From contig QNGE01003641.1 in NCBI GenBank assembly GCA_008508345.1, positions 1-64,000 of the forward strand: a stretch of 64,000 bases of DNA, read 5' to 3'. How positions within the stretch are numbered: position 1 is the stretch's first letter; every line of letters starts with the position of its first letter. The notes beneath the pieces were generated by a model. That model saw only the letters and a program-made list of their open reading frames with translations, was not told the origin of the DNA and searched no databases. Positions 37,601 through 50,982 of this stretch are shown here, in pieces. Made by a program: the position numbers and the translations under genes. The DNA comes from Paragonimus westermani. Taxonomy: Eukaryota > Platyhelminthes > Trematoda > Plagiorchiida > Troglotrematidae.

Positions 37601-40366
37601 GCATAGTCGCGCCTCGATCGTGAGCAATGTTGGCCCTTTTAGTGGTTACACACTTGGCAAGACGGAATGGCTAAACTGTGGTAACTGAAATACAGCGATC
37701 TGTCAGTGACACTAAGGTGGTCCAGTTGTTTTCGTGCACAAGAATATCCACTTTTGAACTTATGACAGAAACCGGTTGTGGGAAATCACGGTAACAACCT
37801 TACGTACATCATTTAGCACAAACAACATTAAGGTGGTCGAAGTATGACACGGAGCCCTTTCTCCACACACGATTGGTTGTCTCTTCTAAATTTTCGTTTC
37901 CTCCTGAAAGTGGGACGAAACTACAGCTCGTATCTAAGTGATAAGTGAAGAAACCAGCACACTAAATTATATGGAATCAACAGGTTGGTAACCACCTTCA
38001 TCCATTCTGAAAGGTAGCCGGAAGAACTTAGATTCACTAGTAGAGATCTTATCTGTTCAACAGCATTTGACCATTTCATTGGCAGTTAACTAAATCCGAA
38101 CCGTGTTCTTAGTATGAACAAACGAAACACTCTGTACGCAAATCATTGGGCATTGCAGTGTTTTTTCGAGCTCGCTACAGTGATCAATTATTTGTTCTAT
38201 CATTCACTCCCGAAGAGAACTTATTAAGTCGCGGTAAAATTATGGACTTCAAACAACCATCTTCGCAACCCTTCTGTTGCATATACATTGGAGAAAGTTT
38301 TACAGAACTTTAAACAATCTCCCCGTCAGTTCTCAAATTCGGAGGCACAGCTTTGCTGTAAAGTTTCGAACCATTCAACCAAAGGTTTGCTGAGGTTGTC
38401 GGTTTGTCAGGCGAGACAAATGCAGTGGCACTAAGAGAGGAAAAATTGATGTAAAATGGCTAACTGATCATTACATGAGACTGGCATCCAACCGTCCAAC
38501 AAAACTCATGTTCATCTCACACATTCCAATGAATGGCCAAACCAACAGCATGTCCTTAGAGATGGTTGGTGACCATGACCTCCTCCACCATGTATCAAAA
38601 GAATATGGTCAGTTGATTGACTAATGTCTTGAATCAGTAACGTATGCGTCCTTGTTATACTTTGAACCACGCGATGAGGATTCAACCTGTCAGCACAACG
38701 GAAAAATAACTGGTCTGTAACCGTGTTCACTGAAGAGAAAGGAAGGTTGCCAGGTGATTGGATGGGTTTAAGATTATTACCTGCGAATATTCGATGCATA
38801 GTACTCAGTAGTATTGGGTGAAACGGTCGTAAACACCAAATTGTGGCAGGGCTTTTATGTAATTTACAGAACTGCACAACTTGAAGTTACGGACCTAGAA
38901 TGTGAAGCGGCTACTTGACAGCTTCTCATATCTGCTTCATCGAAAATTAACCGTAATATTGTTACTTAGCCAGAGCCATATTCAAATGTCACTGTTCATA
39001 AGCGACATAATTTCTGTGAACTAAAACGCAGGATGCTTTGCTGGCAGTCTTAAGATTTCACTAAGTAAAATTACATAGATAGCTTTTTACAGTAAGAAGC
39101 AAGTCCCTCTTCTGTAAGCATCACAGGCTGACATTCAATACCACTGTATTGGACGTCGATGGTTGTCTTTTGTTGCTCGCATGCAAGATGTACAATGTAT
39201 AACTCAACAACAGAGTGTTTCAGAACTTGTATTCGTTCCCTCCAAGTGACTATTTCTATGTAAACCATTTCTTATTGAGACGAGGTTTCATTTCGGTGGA
39301 GGGTTAGATGGAAAACTTCAACGACGCCCCTGAAAGATCAACAGCCGTTAGCGATCTAGCCAGGCAAAACACGTGGGACTAATACCAAATATGTTTTGTG
39401 AAAGTTGGAACAGAAGTTGTTTTTACGTTCATGCAACTGTTGACAAACATTCGGCCATAACTGGCCGAATTGTACCAAAGTAATTTCGGAGAATCAATTA
39501 TTTCACTAAAGACTACGACACATCTGTAGTGGCCAACGATCGTGTTGCCTCTCTAAGGATTCCGGTTGCGAACCATGCTTTCCCGTTTCTCTGTTCTAGA
39601 CACAGGATTTTGTGCACGACTGCTACAAGAAATCTGATACAAACTCAGTGCCATTTTTCTCACTCCTATAACTAATTGCACGCAGTTGTATGCTTTTGAT
39701 TATCGCCGAGTGGACTGAAGCCCATCTCGTGTTCCCTTTCTCTCTGCCGTTGGTTGTCGCCGTTGGTTTCAGATCAGGCTAGAAATAACTATTTATCATA
39801 TTTACAAACACCACTGGAAGTATACTGCTTTCCCCAAACCTTATCGCGTCCTTTTAGTTGGATGCCTACCAGGACTACACTTCACTCTTTGTTCAGGAAA
39901 GGCATCCTAAATTATTAGTGGGCCAAAAGCGAGTGTATACCCACGTGCCCACTACACATCCGTCGCAGTTGTTTGTGATATAGTTTTTAATGAAGTCCTA
40001 TACAAATACAGTAACAGTTAAAGAACTGGCCATAAAAATATTTTACATTATTCTGTACTTTATTTAAAATCGTGCTATTTTTGTGGAAATATTGAACAAC
40101 AGTTGCATGTTCTGCAGAAACTATATCCAGTTCTGAAATATCGCATGCGGCAGAACAAAGTTACTCCAAAAAGTCAAACATTTTTCCGGTCATCATACAA
40201 ACTGGTAAACAATATAAGTACATATTCATACCCTTTGCTACTAACTAACACAGAATTGTGCTTGGAATAACCTGTTTATTTTAACCAGCTAAATAAAATG
40301 TTTCACTCACCACCAATCGCGCCAGCTATAAATTCGTTTACCGTATCAACGGAAACCCAAGCGGAT
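28454..40366 (-). CDS. Mitochondrial carrier (SLC25A45/A48-like), right-arm copy, five exons seen
   Basis: This is the inverted copy of the gene at 1490-12915. Exons in transcript order: 40311-40366, 31821-31936, 30213-30435, 29178-29416 and 28454-28687. All splice sites and the reading frame are intact, giving about 288 residues with the three P-x-[DE]-x-x-K signatures. The protein differs from the left copy only in exon 4: Glu176, Phe179, Met187 and Val209. Tyr-Glu at 175-176 is the form expected for this family, so this copy looks closer to ancestral. Intron 1 is longer than in the left copy because of the 430-bp and 18-bp extra segments. A start codon exon is again not seen. Confidence 0.85.
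29178..29416 (-). CDS. Carrier exon 4, right copy (family-consensus form)
   Basis: It carries LTYEKIFSL and FGMSPF and ends VVSVPF, against LTYGKILSL, FGLSPF and VVSMPF in the left arm. The donor gtgagt is kept. A 23-bp segment absent from the left arm follows about 15 bases into the intron. Confidence 0.88.
30213..30435 (-). CDS. Carrier exon 3, right copy
   Basis: No base difference from 10957-11179 was seen. It encodes FFKG and the VPVELIKIQQQ signature. Confidence 0.88.
31821..31936 (-). CDS. Carrier exon 2, right copy
   Basis: Identical to 9472-9587. It encodes the HPMDTVKILMQ signature; the donor is gtaagt. Confidence 0.88.
32845..32870. repeat. AT/AG microsatellite, right arm
   Basis: AT run followed by AG repeats. 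The repeat numbers differ from the left arm (8540-8563). Confidence 0.9.
33716..34047. repeat. Imperfect fold-back element in intron 1, right copy
   Basis: Mirror copy of 7361-7692 with the same GGTGACGTAA-like ends and inner paired blocks. Confidence 0.6.
38936..39365. other. 430-bp segment present only in the right arm
   Basis: The left arm runs straight across this point (near 2474). The segment is bounded by a 2-base microhomology (GC) rather than a target duplication, so deletion from the left arm is at least as likely as insertion. It contains a 65-codon open frame on the - strand (39071-39268) beginning MVYIEIVTWRERIQVLKH with protein-like composition; I do not recognise it. Confidence 0.85.
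40311..40366 (-). CDS. Carrier exon 1 (first recognised), right copy
   Basis: Identical to 1490-1545 in reverse complement, with the same acceptor and gtgagt donor. It has no ATG. Confidence 0.7.
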
Positions 40367-41853
40367 CTATAAGTTTGGCCAAAATAAGGCAAATTAAACT
40401 GAGATAGTGGATGCTTCGATTGTCATTCCAACAAAATATTCCGATTTGAACAAAGTCTATTACTAAAATCCAGTGTAAACCAGAAAAGTGTTCGTTGAGT
40501 TACTACAACACTAACAATTCTGCTCTTCAGTTATTGATAATCAGACTAGTGAAACGATTCAGATAACTACGTTATGATATCATTTTTGTCTTAAACCAGT
40601 TGTGAGTAATACTTTTCGCAATATGTCCACGAAAAGAAACACACCTAACTGCGGAAACAATAATGAGAACATAAGTTTCAGTTATTCCTTATGTTTTCTC
40701 AATTACTGAAGAACTGGAAAACCGAACGGTATTTTTAAGTTTAATGTCTTGTAGTCAGAACGGAACCAACAGAAACACTAGTTGATACACGCTTGTGATA
40801 TTTGCATCATTGTCCTCTCAATATCACTGATGGCTGTTTATATGAGCACAAAGGTCACTCTCAGTCGTGATTACATCGTTGAACTTTAGTGAGTTTGTTG
40901 GTTGTGCATGAGTTAACATACCGAACGAGCATTTAGGGTCACTATAGTGTCCAAGAATTAAAAGATGTTCGACTATTGAATAGTCTGATTCATGCTAGTA
41001 ATCCGACGGTCTACTATACGGTTGTTAACCTCAGTTAATCGGCCAACTCAGAGTACATTCAGCAACCTTTATACAAAGACTTACGTGGATGCACCCAACT
41101 GATGCAAGTGAATCAATGGATTCTTACGGAGGTGTACATTGACTAAGAATCGGCACTTTTACGGGATCACTAAACAGAAGACACTTGCATTAAATGGGTG
41201 ATTACGAACGACTGCTTCATATAAATTATCTTCTTTGATAGAACAGTTCTAGGCATGGCAAACGTTTAGACAACAGTATTCTGTTTAAAGCCTTACGCTC
41301 GGTACGAACAGTAGCAGCGGTGATGAGTATGACAACAGATTGAAATAAACTGTGGGAAAAAACCGTTTGTGTTACATAGAGGAAAATTTATCAAGAAGCA
41401 ACTGTTAGTTAATTGAACGTCATACTAAGAGATTAAACCTAATGGTAAGAGGTCTTATCAGATTACAAAAAAGCTTCAGTTGATATCATTAAGGGTGCCT
41501 GTGACTAATAAAAATTACAGCATTGCGAATGACAGAATAAATGTGATACCTGCAGTGGTCATACAGTGTATGAGTTTGTTGACCGCTTAGCTTTCTGCTT
41601 GGTCGTAACTCATGAAATTGTCGGTAACAGGTGAGCAATACGATTATTCACCATGGTTGCATAACTTTCTCCCGAAGTAGCACTCTTATTGTGTGTGTAC
41701 ATTGAAGGCAAATGTTTTCTTGACACAGCTGGAAACAACTAACATTCACTGTGACAAAAATGCTGATATTACTGATTAGCAAATTACGTAGTACATCAAT
41801 ACAAATTAACCGAACGTCCAACAAGCATTCCCCCTGCCAACAACAGTACCAGT

Positions 41854-44800
41854 AAACAAATGCTCCCGCAAAACTGTGCTCTTTGGATATAAACTGATTT
41901 GCACATTATATATATACACATATATATATATGTATGCTAGAAGATGACGTTGAAAACGCGCTTCTTTTAATTGAGTATTCACCAAGAAACCACAACACAA
42001 TCAGCGTATGTTTAAATTGTCAGGCGGAGGGAAAAAAATCAGAGATTTGGATTTCGCAACGAATGACCAACTTTGTGGAATTCACATACACAGAAGTGTC
42101 ACTCTTAGACAAGCAAAGTAAGGGCGGATAGAGTGCACCACAACTGCTTAATGAAATCACCACACCGTAGATTGATAAACAATGCATACCTGGATTTCCA
42201 ACGGATGACCATGACAACATCGGTGTTGTAAAAATTTTAACTTGTGCACGTACATGCGCTAAAAGTGAGTGGAGAATGGTTCATAAGTTCTGCCCGCTTA
42301 CCGAACCCTAAGCTTTAGTAGTCGCAAGGGATTGTTGGGATGGCCAAGCTCAGTCGTAGGTAAGACAAGTTCACAAGTACAACACTTCGTCAGTACTTTA
42401 CTCAGCTCTTTCTGATTTTGTAGTCGAATTTCATCCAACAACGGATGTGTTACTATCTGTTTATGGCGTGCACGTCTACCGTCAATACCTCAGGTATGTT
42501 TGGTTTATCTTAGTTTAATGCACAACTTGGATTCCTCAGTCCTCATACTCTCCGTTCATAATTCTGTTTACTTTGTCCAAATAAAACCCACGGAGGGTTA
42601 TATATCTTTTGGCATTAAAAGTCATTCAAGTCTTACACAAGCAGCATGAAACAACATAGGTGTTCAGCAATAGAGAAGAAGCACATACTGACAAATGTTA
42701 ACAGTTTTTCAACTATGTCTCGCAATGGACATAAAACAAGGGAATGTATAGAACATATTGTTAACAGAACTATAAAAAACTAAACACGATTAGACTCTAC
42801 TCTTCAGAATGAATCTTTCCGGCGGACAAATATTTCGAGAACTTTATCGACTTTTGTAGCAGCAAAACTTCAATCATGCCTGCAACGTGTATAGTTCGAG
42901 GAAACGTGTTTTATGTTTACTTTTCTAAGATGTTAATAAAAACGGTATGATTGGTATGCTTATGGATAGCAAACTGTTTGCCATCTCCAACTTCAAACGT
43001 TGTCCACACTGCTAACAAACCTACCCTGCTAAAATGTCCCAAGTAGCATGACCTTTCTACCTGTCCAATATTCTGTTGCCTACGACAAAGTGTGTCAGAA
43101 CATATGCGCGAATACTTGGATCTCATAGTGTGATCCATTAGACAATGTTCACAGAAAATCGTAAAGCAAACCCGAGCTGATCGTCTCCTAGTTATATCAA
43201 GCAGACGGATCACGTTGTTGATACGGTCAGCTCTATCGACATGTTAACAAGAAAGCAAAACTCAAAATTATCTGCGTTTTCCAGAGCAAGAATACGTAGT
43301 TATGTCTATCCTATCCAGCGTATGTCAAAGACCTGCTGACCCACATAGTCTAATTGTCCTAAAGCTGACTTCACTCTGCTCGTTAACTTACAGCCCGATG
43401 ATGATAGTGAGTTTCGTTGTTCCTACCTGCCTGCTCTGTATTAATGAAACTTAAAATTCGCAAGAGAACAGAGTAAAAGGTGTCACTTTCCCATAGTATC
43501 TCCAATAGATCTTCATTGATGAATCGGACTAAAGAAAATTCAATGGTTCAACTTCTGTGACTTAACACTGAAAGTGAGTATGTCTGTTGAGCTATTCTCA
43601 ACAAATAAAACAAATCTTGAACTCATGCTACGCCTCGGTACTTCATAGAAAACTAGAAGTGTAGCATTTAATTTCCTTATGAACTTATTCATTCGTAAAC
43701 TGGCTGTCAAAATTAGTAAAATATTGTATCTAAATTTAGCAAGTGGAGAGCGACAACGTTTTAAGTATAATGTAGTTAAGCTGATATTGAGATACTCTAT
43801 GAAGACTCACAATATCATCACATCTTTGGTTTCGTTCATTACAAACCGGTCGTCGACAGGAGTAAGAATTATTTGAAGGGTGACCGGGGGGGGAGCAGCA
43901 ATTTCTGGGTGGACTACTTTGAAGAAAAGCTGAATAGTTGGTTCCTTTGAATATCAATGGATCGGTGTATAAAGGTCGCAGATTCGCCCGAGTGACTTCT
44001 GATCTCAAGTAACGAAGGGTTTCTGAATGACAAGCTATCCTCCTTTAAGTTCGCGTAGATGAAAATCCCAGGTGAAGTTGCAAAAACGGAAGGGACGGGT
44101 TGGTGGTCTTCTCAATTCGTCGGCATACATTCGCACTTAATTCGATGTGATTGGAAAAATGAAATCTCGCATCCAGCTATGCTAATGCACAAGTAATTTT
44201 TGTATCCTACACACTGAAATGACTTTTATACTTAGAGCACGAGTTGTGTGTTCCGTGTGATCAGACCTGACAGGCGCGAATTTCACGCAAAGACCGTGGT
44301 AGACTGTTTCCTGATTCGCCAACACAACCAAGCGCATTCATTCGGTATGCGCATCCTGTCCCGACAGCATACAAGCGACCAGAGCCAACAGACGATTTGC
44401 GTGAATGTGCACGTCCTTGGTCAGATTTCTCTTGAATTTGTGTACTTAAATCCAACAGAGCTCTTAGGCAGCATGTCCTCCGTAATCGTACTTAATGAGG
44501 TCAACTGCATTAAAATACAACCGATTTGGACGAGATTATCTGTGTCGTTTCAAACATCAGCTAAATTGAAGTGGTTTGGTGGATAGAAGTCAGGTAATCT
44601 TAAACCGTACCATCTATTATTTATCTGCAGTGTATTTCTTATGTAAACTAGCGTACTCGGATAGTAAAATGGTTTGTGATGATGCTAGTGTAACTAAACG
44701 GAAGATGGTTTTCAGACTATCTGTTTACATCAGAACACAGATAATGTCGGTAGAATGTCTCAATTAAACAAGCTAAGCATTTTTATTACGAGTGAAGTGC

Positions 44801-47800
44801 GATTTGTAGGTGGGTTAACCTATCGTGATATAAGAATCGAGCTAGCAATCGAGTGTGTTCAGTAAGAATCCGCTTTTCTGAGGTAAGACGTAGGAATAAG
44901 GAAAACTGCAATTACATTTTCATTCCTGAACTGAGTCCGCTGAAATTCACAAAAAAATTTTGGGATTCTGCTTCACATTTGGTTAATTTGATCCCACATT
45001 GAAATTTGCCACAGCTATACAGGATTGAATATGCAGTCAGATCTGTTAACAGAATTGGTAAGGCCTATGATCAACCAAATCTAAACTGTAGGTTGTAGCA
45101 GTCTGTTGACTTTGAAACACTGGGGATCTGCACTCGATGGGATCAAGCTGGATTGTTCATGTGAAGTTTGTAAAGTTACTGGCAGGACCTGCGGGGACTT
45201 TCACAGACAATTTGAGTGGTTTCGTGTTTTGTAGGTCCTTGGCAGTTCCTAACTACCGTTAACCATATTAAACGAACTAGTGATTTGTAAGTGAAACAGC
45301 CTAGGTTATGCGCAACAGAGTGAGGCGAACAAGAACGAAGTTAATCACAGCGGAACATTGAAGATCTGCTGACATGAAATACACTTGCATAAAGAGAGGG
45401 AGAATAAGCTCAATAACCTAGCTCCGTCTATGGATCTCGGATAAACTCAATGGACGAGGCAGATTACAGCCATTTGTTATAACTAACCCAAGCTGTTCCT
45501 CTTTAATGACTTCACGTGACAGAGTATTGTTTATGATTTCCACGGATCCAATTGTCTATCGGAAAAACAATTTCAGTTTCAGTTTCAAGCTTATCAAGTA
45601 CGGTACGATGTGAGATGATACAGGTTATCAGCATAGTCTGTTCGTTCTATAGCAAATACACCTGCGCATTTGTCCGTGAATCCCACGAGGATATCAATGT
45701 AATCCCCAAGAGTTCTCGAAGTGTGGAAATGTCCAGCAACCATGGACCTTACCAGAAAAATGAGTTTGTCTACACTGATGACACAGTAACGGGTAACAAA
45801 TCGCTAATTTTGTTTATTGCCAGCGTTTCTGTCAAGATTTGCAAACGGATTCAGTGCACGTGCTGAAAAGAGCAGCAGTAGTGTGGTGAATAAATACAAT
45901 GGTTGAGGAGAGTGAGAAAGTGCACAGATGATGAAAAAAAATGTGAAAAACTTGATGTCATTAGTTACTTTCTCTTACCAAAACAAGGCGGTATCTATCT
46001 GATATAGTTGAGATGTAACAGCTATTACGGTGGCTGACCAAACCAATAGCGAAGATGATCTTCGGAACAACTGATTTCCATGTTGCCTAAATGTGCTCGA
46101 TGTGTAACAGTTATTGCAACATAATGGTATATATTTACACATCAAATATTGATTGGAAGATAGTATCACATATCAAAATGCATCAAGCTAATGCTGAAGC
46201 GTTAAACGTAGTATGCATGAATGGGTAAAGAAAATGAACCAACACAGGTTAAATTGCTGTTAGTTACCACAGAATATAGTTTACTGGTGTGTTTTGCAAG
46301 TTAGAAGATTTTCTCAGTGTCTTGAAAGATCGTCCTTAAACCCGCTTGGTTGGTAAGCGAGAGAACACGCTTTGGGAATTAGGAAGGATACATATTCTTG
46401 AGAAAGAAATGCTCACATTTGGTTCGCTCCACATTTTCACTACAAAGAAGACTACCACGGAGTTGTTACAAGCACATTCTACGTTACGAACATAATCAGA
46501 AGCGATAGATTTTGTTCATCAGCGCTGGTGATTTCCGATCGCTGTAAGTCATTCATGTAACCAAAGAGAAAACAATCTGACAACTAGCCGATGAGAACAG
46601 TTACCTCATGATTTGTCTTTACAAAACCGGACGAGAATGCAAACAGATATGCATGATTAGTTACACCACTGAATAAAAAAATCGACTGACTTGCAGCCCG
46701 GCCAGCAGCTAGCCGGTTCAGACTAGCCGTAAAAAAGCATGATTCCTCTTTTCCCCGCTCATTGAGTGACATCTGTCGACCTTTCTTCGGTCTTTATCCA
46801 TATCATCCAACAAAACCAACTTTTCCACGATTTGGAGATGATTATGCTCCTACCGGACTATCACTTAATGAGCAAACAGTTCGCGCGATGAAGGGAACTA
46901 CAGTGATAGAGACGCGGTTTGCCAAGAGTTCTATTTGTTATCATTGAAGCATGAAGAGTCTATCTCACGCAATTGACTGGATCTGCACATATCCTATGGG
47001 TAGGCTCATCTCCTGAACTTAGCTGCGGGGCCATCGACATTTTGTTGTGCGTTTATTCTGTCTTTTCATTCTATTGATAGGAAGAAAACTGTTTAACGAA
47101 GACAGCCGAAATATGCTTTGTTCTGGGAGCAAAAAGGCAAGAAGTAACTGTTATGAAAGTGGAGCACATTGCCTGGGTAATTGTGCACGGGTGGTACAAA
47201 CTTGACAATGAAAAAGCTTAGAAAGAAGAACAGAAATTCGTTGATAGAAGTGGTCATTTTAAAAGAAATTTATCACATCGTTAATCGTGAAACAGCACGC
47301 ACAGTGGGCAATTACCGAAAGGAAATTAGAGACTTACTGGGTGATGTTTGATTGAGCAAGAATATGAGGAATAAAACTAAAGTGTCAAAGTTAGTTTTAA
47401 TGGAAAGGACAGAGAAGCAAGAAGCGTTTTGTGGTTAGGAGATGATCGGACGGAAGGTTTCTCCACTCTCTGTGCACTGCAATCAGCATATCGTGTTTGC
47501 AGTTAAGTACAAATGTCTAATCGGAAATAAACGGAGAGAAACTTGATATTTTTCACTATGTGTATACAATAGAGCGTTAAGTAAACAAGGTACAAAGAAT
47601 CAACTATGTTGAAGTCTGGTATTCCCTTTCAGCAAATGTCCGCATTCATTCACGTAAATCATTAGACACGCCACCTACAATCATTCCTTTCAGCGATTAT
47701 ACAAACACCGTGGCGATGGACTACAGGCCGATGGTTTTACAGTGAGTATCGTATGTCGGTAACTGGTGTGAGAACAGAAAACCTACTTTGATACTTTCTC

Positions 47801-47999
47801 GTTACGGTACACGTCCAGGTAGATCACATTTCGCTGGCGCGTTCTACACAATCTACTTACGTGGATTTGAAAGTCCGGCTTTGACAACGGTGGCAACATC
47901 CGAATACGGTCAAATGGACAGATAGTCCATTTACACTGAGTAGAATAATGTTCCGATTACAGCTTAAGCTTTGGATTTTTTAAACTGTCATTCTTATTT
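41854..47999. other. Unassigned sequence outside the right arm
   Basis: No recognised gene. It begins with a TA/CA-rich palindromic tract (41907-41935), has a G8 run (43886-43893), and an unusually GC-rich patch at 44260-44420 that is open on both strands (112 codons +, 64 codons -) but resembles nothing I know. Confidence 0.4.
41907..41935. repeat. TATA/CA self-complementary tract
   Basis: An alternating purine-pyrimidine tract (TATATATACACATATATATA) lies about 55 bases outside the end of the right arm. It could extrude as a hairpin. Confidence 0.85.
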
Positions 48000-48002
48000 C
48001 AG

Positions 48003-48192
48003 AACAACTTTGTGTCCGGATTGGGTGGAAAACTTGCTCGGAACAGTTAACAGTTGTGAGCTACCAGGAATTCTACCTACTTCATGCTCAAACCTATACA
48101 CGTTCATGATGCCAATGCGTTCTATGTTGAAACAGCTGCAATCTAAACGCCCGAGCTATCGACCCGACCACTCAACTCTACTGTTATTCTAA
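48003..48192 (+). CDS. Weak candidate terminal exon
   Basis: A good acceptor (ctgtcattcttatttcag) is followed by 189 bases open in one frame, starting with the segment TTLCPDWVENLLG, to a stop at 48190-48192. No homologue is recognised and no partner exon was found. Chance is a real alternative. Confidence 0.2.
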
Positions 48193-50980
48193 GCAATATG
48201 AACGGTATCATGTAAAACAAATGAAGTAACCAGCTCAGTTTTGTTCGCACAACCATCACAAAAGAAGATTCCATAACTTTAAAGTAAATAACACCCGAAA
48301 GAACTTGAATCATCATGCTCGTTAATGCAACTTATATATTTGGTGATTCACCATTCTGTTTAAGGATGCGTGACAGTTAAACATATTTCCAGTATTTTGC
48401 TCTTCCCAGTGACTGGATCAAAATTACTGGTACTTTTGTACACACAATATGAGGCTCAATTTACAGTCAATTACTATCCGGCTAGTATGTGAGGATGTAA
48501 TGAACAGTTCAAGCGGTTCGTCGTTAGCTAATTTCTTTATGGCCAAAGTGAGATATTCACTGCATGAAAGGCATTCGAAACCAGCGTTGGGCAGACTGTC
48601 CATGAACAATACTGTAGTCACTTTTAGAGATTTAAGTGAGCCACATGTTTTGTGGTTGAAAGTAAGGGTGAACTAGAATCGACAGAGTGAAGGATTGCTT
48701 TCAACCGCTAGATGTTCTGCAAATTCGAAAATCATATGAGCAAGTACACTTCAGTAGGTGTTTTTGCGTACGATGAGATGTGCTTAGGCAGAACTTTTCA
48801 TCACAGATTCCGCAGGTCACATACGAGGGACAGTCTGTGCTGGCAGTGGCTACAATGACAGATAATGTGATGGGCAACGAGGTCCTCTTTTAACTCGTCG
48901 GAAAATGAAGTAGAGCCGCTTAAATAAAATTAAACCTAACAACGGCATCAAAAAAACCTGTACTTAGAGCACTCATCAGTGGTACATTATTGGTTAATGA
49001 ATCCTCTAGCACGCGCCGGATCTGGAACCAATAGTGTTAGCAAATAAAGCGTAGCCCAGCGAAGCAGATGGTTACCCACTCTTTTATATTCCGGAGAAAA
49101 ATCAAATCGTGCCATCTCCTGTTGTTTACTCAATTATTCTACCAACCCAGGCGTGATTCATATAGGGTAGACAAACCGCTATTGGCTGTTTCTGTCGGGT
49201 AGGATTTATTCAGCGGGCTGACAGTGAAGCATCACCTTTAACGCAATGTATCAATTAGACAGAACACGGTCTTAGCGTAAGTGACCTACCCTCTCTGAGT
49301 TTGAAGACGAACAGGAAGAAATGCCTAGGTTTATCACTGTGTACTCCCCCTGTGTTCAAAAATATCTTGTGCTGACACCGCGGATACCATAAAAAACACT
49401 ATTTCCATGCTTACATTTCTCATGTCATTCTGCCTAGTTTAAAAAAGCATTGCTTTGTTCTCTAGACTTTTGTGCGAGTGCTCTGAAATAGTTGCATTTC
49501 TGTGTGCTACCAGAATGTTGCACCATCTCAGTCATATTCAAGCACACGAACTGCGTTCAGCTGTCCAATGAAAAGCATCCAATGTGATATATCTTAAGAT
49601 GAGATATACAACGATTGAAAGATTATCAAAAGTCAAGTACCGTACCAGGGTGTAGGTACAACTACTGTTAAAAATGCATGTCATATTGCTGAAATTTAGA
49701 CAGCCAAAATTGTAAAGGTGAATCTGTGAATGCTGCACGGACATTCGACGTAAATAACCATTTTCTTGCAGCAGACCGAGCACATGTTCGCGCTGCCTGA
49801 TCACTGATTGTGACCAACTGTCTTGTTAATCACGCGTATCAGCCAATATTCTCATTCGATCTCGGCATCCCGTAGACGATTGTGTAGTTCTTTCCATAAT
49901 ATATTGTGTTAATTATGTAAGTGAGCTATACCTTGCCACTTGTGGTTTTTTGTTGCATAATCTTACCTGACAAAATTAAGTAGTTCTGTAATCTTTACTG
50001 GAGCTACATCAGTTACCGTGATTTCTTGAATAACTTAATGGATTGCCATTTGTATAACTGAAAATAACGAAGGCATTCTGCTAATAGTTCACCCAAGTAG
50101 AACTTATGTAAGTGAACGACAAAGTATTGAGCACAACTTGTTTTCTGTTCGATCATTTAGCTAATTACAACATGATTAACATGAAAACAGCAGTCAGGAT
50201 GAATAGGGAAATAGGTCAGCACATGCTGTGTACTCTGTGTTTCCTAGCAGTAACGTAATCATTTTTTCAACTTGCCAGCTTGTTTGTTGTAGACCGCGGG
50301 ATGAAATGTCCGCAAGAACCTCTTCAGAGTGCAGAGGTCAGGGTTGCACAATCAGATACTAAAGACCTCAGCAACTGTCAACACTCGGAATCCCAATATT
50401 GTAGACTTCTATGCTCTCAACAGACGCCTCTCTTTGTGAAGATTATGTCGACTAAGATCAGTCATTTACCTTAGCTTGTCAAAGAGTATATGTTGCCGTT
50501 GTCCATGAAACATGAGGCTAAACCACTGAATGCAAACTTCTTTGCTAACACGTAGATCGAAAATAACCAAACGGTCTATTCCTTACTCCCGGTTTCCAGA
50601 GTATCGTGGATTGTCATCTGTCCGCCCGTCACTGAACTAACTATGGGAGCCCACGGAAACAAAGAGCTGATATATATACATGAAGAACAGTAATAAAAAC
50701 TGAATAATTTCTTTCAGACTTCTGCATAAGATGACAAAAAATCCGCAGATGTCATGCAATCTAACGGTACCACACTTTTGTGCCCAGTGAGCGTATTCTG
50801 AATGTGTACACAACTGGTTTGTGATGGTAGGTAAAAACTATGAGAGAAAGAACTGGACGAAGATGGAAACAAAGATAGCACCAACGTCAGCATTAAAGTG
50901 TGTAAGCATATTTTCAGTGTATGAACTGTTCACAACTGAACGTAGCCGAGTATTTATTTGGGATAAACCAGTTTTGCCTA
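48193..50980. other. Unassigned sequence
   Basis: No gene, repeat or RNA recognised. Only short open frames of under 90 codons. Confidence 0.4.
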
Positions 50981-50982
50981 AA

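Larger units (their letters stand above)
25293..41853. repeat. Right arm of giant inverted repeat (about 16.6 kb)
   Basis: This is the reverse complement of 1-16147. It has four extra segments relative to the left arm: 430 bp (38936-39365), 18 bp near 39850, 16 bp near 31080 and 23 bp near 29150. It lacks the 57-bp insertion at 16031-16087 of the left arm and has six Cs where the left arm has nine Gs (15911-15919). Homology at the inner end stops at 25293, inside what should be the C-terminal region of the gypsy integrase. Confidence 0.97.

Noticed and set aside
1..41853. The 16-kb arms as terminal repeats of one giant transposon
   Set aside because: They hold an ordinary intron-containing cellular gene, their outer end is undefined, and there are no transposase genes or target duplication linked to them.
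44248..44586. GC-rich double-strand-open patch as a gene
   Set aside because: Open on both strands without motif or splice sites; more likely an old repeat fragment than coding sequence.
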